64,000 nucleotides of DNA from Morchella semilibera (lineage: Eukaryota > Ascomycota > Pezizomycetes > Pezizales > Morchellaceae): assembly GCA_009192285.1 (NCBI GenBank), contig CM018604.1, positions 5,303,746 through 5,367,745 on the forward strand, given 5' to 3'. Position 1 is the first letter of the stretch. Every line of letters begins with the position of its first letter. Below the pieces are notes generated by a model. It was not told the origin of the DNA. It ran no database searches and saw only the letters and a list, made by a program, of their open reading frames with translations. The position numbers were made by a program, and so were the translations under genes. Of this stretch, positions 23,558 through 33,911 are shown one piece after another.

Positions 23558-24193
23558 ATGGGTCTCCTCCGCCGCTTCTTCAAATCCCGGAAACATCAAA
23601 CCCCACCACCATCACCATCCCTCCACGAAGGAGAAACAGCAGGAGACCCGCACTCGCAGTCGGAGAACAGGCTCAAATACGCCTTCCCCTCGCCCTGGGC
23701 CAACCCTTCCCACGGGACCGCCGTGGTCCTCCACAATGCGCATCCTCCCCCACAAGACTCGCCCGCGCCGTGCGCTAGCTGCGGACAGGAGGAGGTGTAC
23801 ACCCTGCGGTATGGCGGCGCCGCGGCCCTGCATGCGGGCAGGATGGTGCTCTCGGTGCTGTGCGTTGTGCTTGGTGTTGCTGTGATTGTGTTGCTGGCGG
23901 TGACGTGGGTGCTGACGCGGGTGTTGGCGGTTCTGGAGGGCGTGGGCGTGGGCGTGGAGAGGGAGGAGGAGGAGGAGGGGGGGGTGCTTGTTGGTGTGGA
24001 TGTTGGTGGTGGTGAGGTTGTGGTGCTGCGTGAGGGTGAGGGTGAGGGCGGTGGTGATGGTGGTAGACAGATGGGGGTTGCGCTGGGGTATGAGTTTGTG
24101 GAGGAGGTGAGGCCGGTGGCGGGGAGGGAGGGGAGGTTGGCTTTTGCGGCGGCGAGGAGGGCGTGGCAGGGTTGTCCTATGGTTGTGGGGTGA
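23558..24193 (+). CDS. Hypothetical single-pass membrane protein
   Basis: 211 aa with MGLLRRFFKSRKH at the N-terminus (glycine 2 followed by basic residues, compatible with membrane association). A Pro/Ser-rich segment follows, then a CASCGQEEVYTLRYGG stretch, and a strong hydrophobic helix near residues 98-125 (VLSVLCVVLGVAVIVLLAVT). The C-terminal third is Gly/Glu/Val low complexity encoded by GTG/GAG repeats, so the true end is uncertain. No family recognised. Confidence 0.4.
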   Translation: MGLLRRFFKSRKHQTPPPSPSLHEGETAGDPHSQSENRLKYAFPSPWANPSHGTAVVLHNAHPPPQDSPAPCASCGQEEVYTLRYGGAAALHAGRMVLSVLCVVLGVAVIVLLAVTWVLTRVLAVLEGVGVGVEREEEEEGGVLVGVDVGGGEVVVLREGEGEGGGDGGRQMGVALGYEFVEEVRPVAGREGRLAFAAARRAWQGCPMVVG

Positions 24194-24470
24194 TGGCGTG
24201 CTGTAAGTAGGTAGAGTACATAGAGTAAGGTGTAGTAGGAGCTCTGGGTCTATACAGTACAGCAGGGCTTGAAGAATAGATTAATAACTACTTAGTATTA
24301 GTTCTTGTCGATTGCTATGAAACTAAACTAATCTCCCAAAATATAAAACTGAACACTAAACTCCGCCCCATGGACCCAGAAATGCTACACAATAAGGTAT
24401 CAAACTCCCAAAACTAAAGAAAGTATATAAAATAATAAATAATAATAAAAATAATAAAAATCTCTATACT

Positions 24471-25266
24471 CTAAGCATCCCCCGGGTGTCCCACAGGAGC
24501 TACAGTAGGACCCCTTACGCTATCCAGTATATCCACGACCCTATCCATCTTTTTTAACAGCGCGATATCCCTCGCCGTATATCCATCATTCGAGCGCAAG
24601 CCTGTGTCAGCCCCACTCTCCAACAGCAGCCCCAACAGCGCCGCCAAACCCCTATTGAACCCGACCAAGTGGCCCTGAAGCATTACACAGTGCAGCGCCG
24701 TCCTCCCGTCCAAGTTCCTCATATTGACGTCTGCGCCCCTCTGCAGCAAGAACCTGACCATTCCCGGCGCAATCACGTAGGCCGCAACGTACAGCAGCGT
24801 GTGCCCGCTCGCATCCAGCGTATCCAGCCTTGCGCCGTGCTCGACCAGCATCTGCGCCGTCTCGTGGTGGCCGTTGCGGATGGCCACGTGCAGCGCGTCG
24901 CGCCCGCTGACGGTGCGGTAGTTTACGTCTGCGCCCAGGTCCACGAGCAGCTTGGGGACGCTGAAGGAGACGCGGGGGTTGATTGAGTGGTGGAGCGGGG
25001 GCTGGCCGAGGAGGGCGTCGGGCGCGTTGATGTCAAAGTGCTTGTGGAGGACGAGGAGCCTGATGAGTTCCTTGTGGCCGCGCGAGGCGGCCCATTGCAG
25101 TGCGTTGAGGCCGGAGTGGGGCTGCGTGGCGCGGTGGTGGAGGTGCGGGGGTGAGGAGGGAGGCGAGGAAGCGGTTTGTCAGGAGGAGGGAGAGGGCGTC
25201 TTTGGCGAAGCGTAGGTTCTCGGCGATGATAAGGAGGAGCTCGTTGGGGAGGGAGAGGAGGGGCAT
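24471..25266 (-). CDS. F-box/ankyrin-repeat protein, broken by one extra base
   Basis: The ATG at 25266 opens an F-box (LLSLPNELLLIIAENLRFAK, then ALSLLLTNRFLASLLTP). The frame then leaves homology. The adjacent frame, from about 25145 to the stop at 24471, carries about five ankyrin repeats: SGLNALQWAASRGHKELIRL, then QPPLHHSINP, SGRDALHVAIRNGHHETAQM, SGHTLLYVAAY and DGRTALHCVM. One extra C in the C5 run complementary to 25147-25151 accounts for the switch; without it the product would be 264 aa. F-box proteins are substrate adaptors for SCF ubiquitin ligases, and ankyrin repeats would bind substrate. F-box/ankyrin families are large in Pezizomycotina. The break could be an assembly error or a recent lesion. 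An earlier in-frame ATG at 25437 would add a PA-repeat leader, but the F-box start is more typical. Confidence 0.65.
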
Positions 25267-25313
25267 TTTGGTTTTGTAGGTGGTGGGTGGTGGTGAGGGG
25301 GCGGGGGGAACTG

Positions 25314-25350
25314 GAGCTGGAGCTGGAGCTGGAGCTGGAGCTGGGGAGCT
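25314..25350. repeat. Hexanucleotide microsatellite (GGAGCT)n
   Basis: Six near-perfect units of GGAGCT just upstream of the F-box/ankyrin start. On the minus strand they would encode Pro-Ala repeats if the longer frame were used. Confidence 0.9.
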
Positions 25351-26173
25351 TGGTGTTATAGGTAGCTGAATTGAGTTGATAGGTATTTTGGTGGTATCTA
25401 GAGCTCGGGATCGATAGAGCTCGGAGCTGCGCTGCAAGATAACGATATGCAGCCAAGAATAGATTATTAACCGAGGGTTCCGGGTCCTTGAATCGATGCG
25501 ATAAACAAAATTGCTATGGAGAAACTCGGAGGTAGGTTGCGGAGACCTTCATATAGATACATGTAGCTATATGAGAGAAGGAGGAGTGACAAAAAGCCAT
25601 GATGATGATGATGCTCCAATATTGTGAGCGCTGAAAGGTGTCACGAGGTCGGTCTTATCAAAAGACATGAGACTATCGTAAGAGTTATGTTGCGCTCAGT
25701 TACCGGGCCCGACGAGATCCAGGCAGGGTAACCCGATCAACAATAGCATAATCTAATATATAAATAGATATATCTCCCTTGGTCATCTGTCTCAAATGCG
25801 ATCTTAACACTGAGCGCTCCTGGAGGTTATCTGGCGGGCGGACCGTACCTGAATTGGTCATAGGACGACGCCCCTCCGGTGATCGATCCAACAAACACCG
25901 ATGTTGGTACCATAAAACCAGGGGAGAAGGTGTCTCACCTCCATCGAGTGCCCCGGGCACGACCCGAGAGAAGAAGAGCTTTATAGCAATAACAACAAAG
26001 TAGTTTTCAGGCTGGGCCACTGACGCCTTGTGTACTAGTTAGTAGAGTCGAGTGATACACCGTGATGGACACCCAGCAGTCCGTTACCCTACGTCGAGCA
26101 TATTACCCCTACTGGTCCGGGACCAATCAGAGTACTCCCGGCTGACTAGAGTACGATCGATACTTCCGGGAGC

Positions 26174-26233
26174 GAGCCAATCCGTACGAGAGTGAGCCAG
26201 TTCGTACGAGAACGAACCAATCCGTACGACTAC
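26174..26233. repeat. Three-unit 20-bp tandem repeat
   Basis: Three diverged units of about 20 bp of the form GAGCCAATCCGTACGAGAGT stand head to tail, each containing CGTACGA. No copies were seen elsewhere in the window. Confidence 0.8.
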
Positions 26234-26777
26234 GAGTACGACATCCGGGGGGTAAGCATTAGGTAGAGCAGGTACATACTCTAATTCACGCAGCAGCATA
26301 TCCTACTATTCTGGTAAACCGATGCAACCCTTGGGTCACATTGCATCGACATCATAGTCAGAAAAAGAAAGGGCGTCATCTAACGAAGTAATTATTATTG
26401 AAGTTCCAGTGATGCCAGCCAGGGCCCGCAGTAATTGGGTGACGTGTTAAGTTCCAGCCACATCCCAAACCTGCTTCTTTCGCGGAAGAAAAAAAAAATA
26501 AAAGGGTTTAAACGAGGTCGCGTCCATTCAGGCTAGCTTCTAGAGTAGGGGGGAGGCGGTCTCTTGCGAGAAGAAGAAAAAAATGTTGCTCCAAGAGTTG
26601 ATTGGTTTGGTTTGGTTTTGGGGGCCCGCAGGTGGAAATGAGCATGTAGGTTTAACTCGGCCAGAATAGTAATGATGCCGAGAGAGGGAGGTGAGTGAGG
26701 TGACCTTGCAACCGCGGCGTGATGTTCTGCCTATGCACCCAGACTCCCAGAGTACCTACTCTAGGCTATATTTCATT

Positions 26778-26802
26778 GTCACGTCACGTCACGTCACGTC
26801 AC
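26778..26802. repeat. (GTCAC)5 pentanucleotide repeat
   Basis: Five perfect GTCAC units in a row in non-coding sequence. Confidence 0.9.
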
Positions 26803-27730
26803 TTGTTTATTTGGCCGTACGTTACTGGTGTGGATGGTTGACTTCAGCTGATCTGCTGGATCTTGAGGAATATTTTCTTTCCGAGACCAGGGTTTCGATT
26901 TCTCTCCTGCATGGGTTATCGGACCGGCGATACACGTGCCTGTGTTTCCATCAGAGAAGGTGGGATTACTATCAGAACCCGCCGCGGCGGGGGGGGGGGG
27001 GGATGTGATGTGCACTTTTAAACGTCGAGAAACTTTAGACATGTCTTAGCACCCCCGACGTTGAAAGAAAGTTGATAATGCCAAGAAATTATTATATCAA
27101 CATCAGAGTGCCCTGGGGCGGCGCGAGCGTTCACTCACATACGGTAAAAATCATTGACAGCAAACCTGGGCTCCGCTTCCCTTGGGTAACAATAGGAGCT
27201 AGGGGAGAGATATTGGTGTTTCAAGTTAAAAAACCCTCGGGAGATGCCGTTCGTCGTTGCAGTAGGTGACGCTCGGGTTTTTTGTTTCTTTTATGTATTT
27301 TTCTATTATTTTTCTATTATTTTTTTTTTGAGGGTGGGATCACATTCTCTACGATTTCACTGGTTCTGACCAATAACGCTGGGTAATAGGCAGTCAATAA
27401 TGAGCAAATCGATCAATCAATCGCACAACCGCACCAAACATGACTAAAATAAAAAAAAAAAACCTGGAATCCCCTATTACTACAAGAAATCGTGCCCATC
27501 ATTCATTGTCCACCACCGACCACCTATCCGCATTGTGTTGTTGTCGTTGACATGATGGGTGATATCTATGTCACATTGGTTCCATCTTTACACAACTCCA
27601 GCACCTCTATCAAAACCCCTACCCTCATCTCCAGCCCCTCCTCTTTACATGGATGCGTGAAAAATATTTATATATTTATAGTGCGGGTTTGTTATGCGGT
27701 CATTCGAGGCGCGCAAGGCCGTGGAGACCT

Positions 27731-28564
27731 CTACTTGTTCTCGGGGTAGAGATCCTCGACAAGGGAAACGCCCAACTCCTCCCGAAGGTCCTTAAGCTCA
27801 TCGAGGTACTGCTGGTATTGCTGCTTGTTCTCAACTTTGGCCTTGATACCTATTTTTATTTAACCGGTTTGGGTTAGTTCATTTCGGACTTAAGGATAAT
27901 AAGCAATGAAACACAGGTCTCGACAGAACAGGGCAATACCCTCGAAGATCCTTACGGCGGTGGGGAAATCGTTAACACGTCTAGCAGCCTTGAGAGCAGC
28001 AACTATGACGGAGGGAGATGGTACGAGATCATAAGCGAAAGCATTGTTGAGGTTGCGCTATCAATTTCGTTAATACTCGAGATTGGATCAACATGCGACA
28101 ATGTTATTTTATTTTATCTTATTTTATCTTATTCTTCCTTTCCGAGGGAAAATAGGACTACAAACCTGAAGTTCAAAAACGTCGTTGACATTCTCAAATT
28201 CTTTCTCGTACCTGGCGGGGTGGGAAATCGGGCGTTAGCTGACTGACCCGGTTGCTGCGCCTGACATCACCCCACACACGAGAAAAAAAAAGGCCGAAAA
28301 ACAACGGTCCCTCGGTTTTATTGGCCAACAAACAATTGAAGTCCCGACGAGGTAGCAGAGGACCAAACCGTCTTTTTGATATAAGACTGAAGATCGGGAA
28401 CCCTACCTAGCGGTGAACTCCTCGAAGCTCTCCTCGTGGGAATCGCTGTAGAATCTGATAGCGGAAGCCTTAGATGCAACAGTGGGGACCACAACTCTCG
28501 GAACCTGGGTTGAGGTTCTCAGGATTGGCCTAGCGGCGGAAGCGAGACGGAGGAAAGAGGCCAT
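27731..28564 (-). CDS. cox6: Cytochrome c oxidase subunit 6 (subunit Va homologue)
   Basis: Four exons, 28564-28407, 28211-28166, 28057-27940 and 27849-27731, give 146 aa with exact phase throughout. The first about 40 residues (SFLRLASAARPILRTSTQVP) are basic and Ser/Thr-rich, as in a mitochondrial targeting peptide. The mature part carries SFEEFTARYEKEFENVNDVF, LNNAFAYDLVPSPSVIVAAL, KAARRVNDFPTAVRIFEGIK and EELGVSLVEDLYPENK, the conserved order of yeast Cox6 and animal COX5A. The protein is a nuclear-encoded, matrix-side subunit of respiratory complex IV. One exon is only 46 nt. Yeast Cox6 is 148 aa, so the gene is full length. Confidence 0.96.
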
Positions 28565-29741
28565 CGGAATATGTGGTGGTCGGAGAGTAACAAGACGAAG
28601 ACTGAGGAGGGGGAGGGTATGTGCAATTGAGCGGATATAGGTCTGTGGTGGTGGTGGATTCGGCTGTCGTGGGGGAGATGGAAAGCGGGATTATGCAGTG
28701 GGCTGAGGTGAGAGGTTTCGCTATCGGAGTGGGCTTTGTGAGGGGTGATACGCCGAGAGGGGGTCATTCGGGGAACGGGTAAACTGCACTTGGTCTCCAC
28801 TGAAGAGTTTTGACGAGGATCATTATAGATCACGTGAGTGTGAATGAGTGAGTGACGCTGCTCTAACACTATCTATTTTTTTTTTTCCTGCAGCCAGGCT
28901 CTTATGGAATGGCGCGGCAGAGGCGCATACTTCTGGGCAAACGCGTAACTCTGGCTGGCATGTCACGTATGTGTTCTCGAACCTCTAACACATTATTACA
29001 TGTACGCAGGAGGCACTTTGCGATCCAAAACAACATCCCTCCTATCGTGTTGCAATTCCGGGGGGGAGGATGATGATGTACCAGAGATCGTCCCAAATAA
29101 TTATAAGATGTGTGTATCTAGATAACCTTTTTCTCCTTCTTCTTCTCCCCCCACCCCTAACCTTTCGCAATCGGAATCAAAATTAGTAAAAGTACATGGT
29201 TGCTGTATGTACTCTAGTCTGCCTTGTGATAGAGGATGTAACCTTATGGACCTCACTGTCGGGGTTTCGCACGCGCGGTATGCCGAGTATGTACCAATTG
29301 TTTTTTGCATGAAGTTCCTGGTCTTTTAGAGTATTTTCACATGCTTTTTATTGCATTAACGGTGGATCGAATCTCGCTCTGCCTACTTTCGGATGCGGAG
29401 GAGCTTTTTAGGCTGCGAATGAACAAGTCTACGCCGAATGAGCACGTGTGAGACCTTGCCCCTTTACAGCTGCAGATTCGTCCCTCCCCCTTCGCGACCC
29501 AAGCAATTGCCTACGATAATATCTTCCACCGCTCCCTTCTTCTCATCTTTTCTTCTTCCCTTCCATTTTCACTTCCAGCCTCCTTCTTCCCCCTTTCTCC
29601 CAAGGGACTCACTACTTTTAACCAACGCTCTCCCCCCCCCCCCCTCCTTACGTTCTTTTGTCCCTTATCCACTTGAACATTTTCCTGCTCTTTCTATCCA
29701 TCAACCATAGTACCTAATATACAAATCACACTCTTTACGCA
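28565..29741. promoter_or_regulatory. Divergent spacer between COX6 and ELO genes
   Basis: 1.2 kb separating two divergent genes. The last 230 bp before the elongase ATG are strongly pyrimidine-rich (CT-rich with a C12-14 run near 29632-29644), a common core-promoter feature in filamentous fungi. One TACATGTA lies near 28997. No gene is supported. Confidence 0.5.
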
Positions 29742-31003
29742 ATGCCAGTATCAGTGGACAGCCTCATGAAGGCTATAGATATTCAGAATCCTAGCATTGA
29801 TAGGCCATTTGGTATTCATCTATGGCCCCTATTCGATCAGCTATACACGGCGGTCACCGGGACATCCGCAAATGACTTCAAATTCCAACCTGGCGTCAGC
29901 CCGATTTCAACATTCAAGGATGGTATGTGCGTAATCGCGGCTTACTATGCCGTCCTCGCCGGTGGATCGTTCATTATGAAGGGGTTGCCAGCATTTCAAC
30001 TTAGGCTTTTGTTCCAGCTCCACAACCTGGCTTTGACACTTGTATCCGGAGGATTGTTGTTGCTCTTCATTGAGCAAGTCATTCCTACACTTTACAACAA
30101 CGGGCTGTTCTATACGATCTGCAGTGCCGAAGGTGGTTGGACTCAACCATTAGTCGTTTTATACTACGTATGTAATACGAGCTCACCTATTTTGGGGCAT
30201 CCGTTGTGGCTGTAACTGACAGACGCGTGGATTTTCAGTTGAATTACCTTACCAAGTACGTCGAACTACTGGATACTGTCTTTCTTGTCGTTAAGAAGAA
30301 GCCCCTTAGTATGCCCCCCCTGTAAACCCCATTAAATGCTTCAATTCTGACTGGATACAGCTTTCTTGCACTGCTACCACCATGGAGCCACCGCCCTTCT
30401 TTGCTTTACTCAGTTAATTGGTAGCACCTCAGTAGTGAGTAATCCGAAATTGCGATAAAAACTTCGTCCGGGGGTCCCGAACTAACGATTTTCTCTAGTC
30501 ATGGGTCCCTATCTCCCTCAACTTGATGGTTCACGTTGTCATGTACTGGTACTACTTCCAGTCTTCTCGCGGTATCCGTGTCTGGTGGAAGCAGTGGATC
30601 ACCCGTCTCCAGATTGCGCAGTTCGTCATTGACATTGGTATGCTTTACCCGCACTTTCCCGGAATTCCATTTCCGATAAGACTAACATCCAATAGGCTTT
30701 ATCTACTTCGCGTCTTACACTTACTTCACCTCCACATACTGGCCCCACCTCCCCAATGCAGGAAAGTGCGCCGGTGAGGAGTATGCTGCGTACTCGGGAG
30801 TGGGAGTCATCACATCTTACCTTGTCCTCTTCATCTCTTTTTACATTGCTACCTACAAGAAGGGGGGGAGGCCCTCCGCCCGGAAGGCTGTCCAGAACGG
30901 CACTGCCGCAGCCAACGGCAATGGAGTCAGCAACGGAAAGGCCGTTAACGGCAGCGCCAAGAAGGCCAACGGAAACGGAGCCGTCCGATCTCGCAAGGCT
31001 TAA
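29742..31003 (+). CDS. ELO family very-long-chain fatty acid elongase
   Basis: Five exons, 29742-30167, 30239-30308, 30361-30434, 30499-30637 and 30696-31003, give 338 aa with exact phases. Catalytic landmarks are intact: [17 protein letters not shown], the histidine box [22 protein letters not shown], and [13 protein letters not shown]. Several hydrophobic segments are present. The C-terminus is Lys/Gly/Asn-rich ([11 protein letters not shown]) and lysine-rich at the end, fitting ER retention. ELO proteins carry out the condensation of acyl-CoA with malonyl-CoA in the ER. Yeast Elo2/Elo3, which make the C20-C26 chains for sphingolipids, are the likely counterparts. The substrate range cannot be read from sequence alone. 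Confidence 0.95.
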
Positions 31004-31966
31004 AGAACTAGAGGCAGATTTTTTGATGACGATGAGGGGAAAGGGTTTATATGTCTGAATTTGTGAGGAGTTGGGTTGCGTATGTAATATTGAAGGGATT
31101 TTGGTGGTGAACTGGGAGCCTGGGGTAGGCTGGTAAACTAATGGGTAGTTCATGTCTTGATCTGATTATGAATTCGTGGGAGGTGAATGGGGGTTACATC
31201 TCATCATTGGGAAAGGTCTTGCAATTTCACTCGGTCAAACTGTAGGGTTTTTGTGTTTTATTTTTACCTCTTCTTTACACCCCCCCCTTTTTGTTTCATG
31301 TAGGTATATTTCTCACCTTTCTGATTTTGTTGCATTCTTCTTTCTATTTTTCTTCGGAAGGATTTTATGCACGACGATCTGATACAAATTTGTCTTCTTC
31401 TATATTCTGTTTGACCGAGAATAATCATTATAGAGAGAGGAGGGGCCTTGTTCCTCCTTACTAAAGGGATTTGGGCACTCCCGGAATATAAAATACTGCT
31501 TAATCAAAAAAAAAAGGAACAATCTGAGTTTCTCCCCATACACCGTGACCGCATTTACCTTCATCCGAGCCCTTGACTTGTCCAGTCTTGTTTTATTACC
31601 ACTATCCATCATGGTGTCTGTTGTGCAAAACACATTTTTGCACTATGTATAAAGATTGAAACTCCGGGGCGGCGACGACGGCGGCCCAGTCTTCTTCTCC
31701 ACCGACCGACGCCGGACGGTTATGCGTGACCATGCATTCAATTCACAAGCTCTCACTCATCAGTTACTTGTATATGATATACTCATCAGATAACCCATTC
31801 ATCACGCACACTACTAACATACAGACCGTAACTGACTTGACTTGACTTGGTCAAAACAAAAACTTAAAGGGGGGGAGAAGGGTGGTGGGGGCGGGGGAGG
31901 GACGAGGGTGGATGGGCAAAATTAATTACAATGCGCAAAGGCGCGCATCTGGGTATTAAAACTAAT

Positions 31967-31998
<32 letters not shown>

Positions 31999-32484
31999 GT
32001 ATAAGAAGGAAATGCGGAAGGAAAAGGGAAAAAGGGAAAATAAAAAAAAAAAAAAGAGAAAAAATAACCACACACTAAATGGCGGGTTGAAAAGAAAGAA
32101 AAGAAACCTTTATCGGCCCTCCTCCTCCCTCCTCCCTCCTTCCCCACCCCACCCCCACCAATCCGGTTTTAAAAAGAGGAAAGAAAAAAAGGACTCAACT
32201 ACAGTTCCCACCGGGTTTCCGGTGTTTTTTTTTTCCACGATTCAAAAATCAGCTTTCCTTATAAATTACTCACAACAAAATGATCGTCTGGTAGTAAAAC
32301 GAAGAAAAAAGAACAGAAACCAGGAAGAAACAAACAATAAACGGAGATGTAAGATAACACAAAAAGCCACCCAGGAATACAAGGAAAGTAGGAGGAACAA
32401 AAGAAAGAAGGGGGAAAAAAAGGGGGGGAGGGGGGATTTCCGCAGAGGAGCTTGGTATTAAACTAGGAATCATGGTGTAATTCC
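31004..32484. other. Intergenic spacer, low complexity
   Basis: 1.5 kb between convergent 3' ends. A (GAT)10 microsatellite (31968-31998) and A/G-rich stretches at 32000-32440 give lysine-rich or phenylalanine-rich open frames on the two strands; these are composition artefacts. Confidence 0.6.
31968..31998. repeat. (GAT)n trinucleotide microsatellite
   Basis: Ten perfect GAT units in the 3' spacer between two convergent genes. Confidence 0.95.
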
Positions 32485-33911
32485 TCAAATCTCACCGCAG
32501 CCCCTTCGGTACACTCGTATCTCCTTCTCTAACCATGCATCCCTGACCATGCCCTTCTTCATGGCCACAAACATCTTGGCCTTCAACTCGGATTCAAAGA
32601 TGGAGAGGCAGGCAACCAGGTCCTCTACGGACATTTTCTTGTCGTAGTCGTTCTGCAGTGTAGTGATTGCGCACTGGATGTTGTCTACACCGTTATACAA
32701 CGCTGGGCCAGGGGTGATAGGCGTCGGTGTTGGTGTCTGTCGCTGCGCTGCTGTCGGCGACATGCCTAAAGTCTGTGTGAATGTGTTGAGAAGAGCGTTT
32801 GCGACAACCTGGTTTGGTACCTCTCCAGCAAAGCTGCGCTTCATCCTCTTCATTGTCTGGTGGCCTCCAATGCCGGCACCCACACCAGCACCCGTACCCG
32901 CACCCGCACCGGAACCTACACCCACAGATCCCACAGCCACAGAACTTACACCAGCACCTCCTCCAATCGGCGCTGGCGTTCCGAGTACGATGGGTGGCCT
33001 GTTGGGAGGGACGGCTTCATCGTCGTTCTCGGAACCGGAGGTGCCATGCTCTTCGGCATCATCAAACTTGTCCGTGCCATCGTTGCTGGAGTCGTCAGAG
33101 TCGTCGCGGGAACGCTTCGTGGGGAGTGACTCGGGGGTCATGGCTAGGGCGAGCGTAGCTGGGGAGAGGGGCGCAGTGGAGACGAGTTGGCTGAGAAGAG
33201 CGTAGTTGGGTAGGGCTCGGCCGCGATACTTTTTGGCTATTGGGTTCGTCTGTAAAGGTTGTTAGGATAGCCAGGAGAGGGGGGGGGGGATAAGGTTTGG
33301 TATGAAGATACTTGCCTCGACATAGCGGTCCCACACTTCGTTGCTGGCTGTGGGAGTGCCAGTGGCTTCGTCCCAAGTGAATTCGCCGGATTCTTTCATG
33401 GCACTGAAGACAGCGTATTCTTTCTTAAGCTGTGGAATCCCGTAGAGTCAATCCCGTGGTTCCGTAAAGTTCAATTGATACATCTCCTCTCCTGCTGTCT
33501 CTTTCCCTCCCCGATCTCGAAGATGGTCCCTTTGGGGGGGATCAATATCGGGAGTTCCAGTTCGGAGCCGGAGTCGGAGGAGGGGGGGTCGGAAAGAGAA
33601 GCATGTGGGTAAGGAGAGCAACAACAATAAAGCCATCGGGGGGGAACCTGGCCAGAGATGCATGCAGGGAAACCACTCACAGCATTCGCCTTATTCTTGA
33701 TCTGCATGAGCTCCAACGACTGCTTTGAGTGCTTGTTGAATGTTGCATGCGCGTTCTGCCATCCCTCTTTTGTCATGCCGTGGCCATTCTCCGCCTTTCG
33801 ACCCTGGTGGATCTCGACGAGGAGGGCTTTGATCAGAAGCCGTTCCATCTCGGGAGTCCATGTTGCGCGGTCGGGTTTTGAGGGGTCTTTTTCTTTTCCT
33901 TTACGGGTCAT
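32485..33911 (-). CDS. Myb/SANT-like DNA-binding domain protein
   Basis: Three exons, 33911-33681, 33429-33316 and 33249-32485, give 369 aa in phase. The second intron uses a GC donor (GCAAGT) with an ordinary CAG acceptor. The N-terminal about 125 residues fit the Myb/SANT-like domain seen in transposase-associated and fungal regulators: TWTPEMERLLIKALLVEIHQ, then GWQNAHATFNKHS, LKKEYAVFSAMKESGEFTWD and VWDRYVETNPIAKKYRGRAL. A long acidic/Ser-rich and Gly/Ala-rich linker follows (residues 160-240). The C-terminal helix-rich module (SVEDLVACLSIFESELKAKM) may be a partner-binding region. A nuclear DNA-binding role is inferred. It could be a domesticated relative of transposon-encoded Myb proteins; nothing around it looks like a transposase. 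Confidence 0.8.

Larger units (their letters stand above)
25267..27730. other. Intergenic spacer with simple repeats
   Basis: 2.5 kb without a supported gene. It contains a hexanucleotide repeat (25314-25350), a CGAGTGA-N6-RTGA motif (26049-26068), a 20-bp tandem repeat (26174-26233), a GTCAC pentamer repeat (26778-26802) and a G13-14 run at about 26988-27001. Confidence 0.55.

Noticed and set aside
32012-32461. 149-codon lysine/arginine-rich frame
   Set aside because: Low-complexity A/G-rich DNA between convergent genes.
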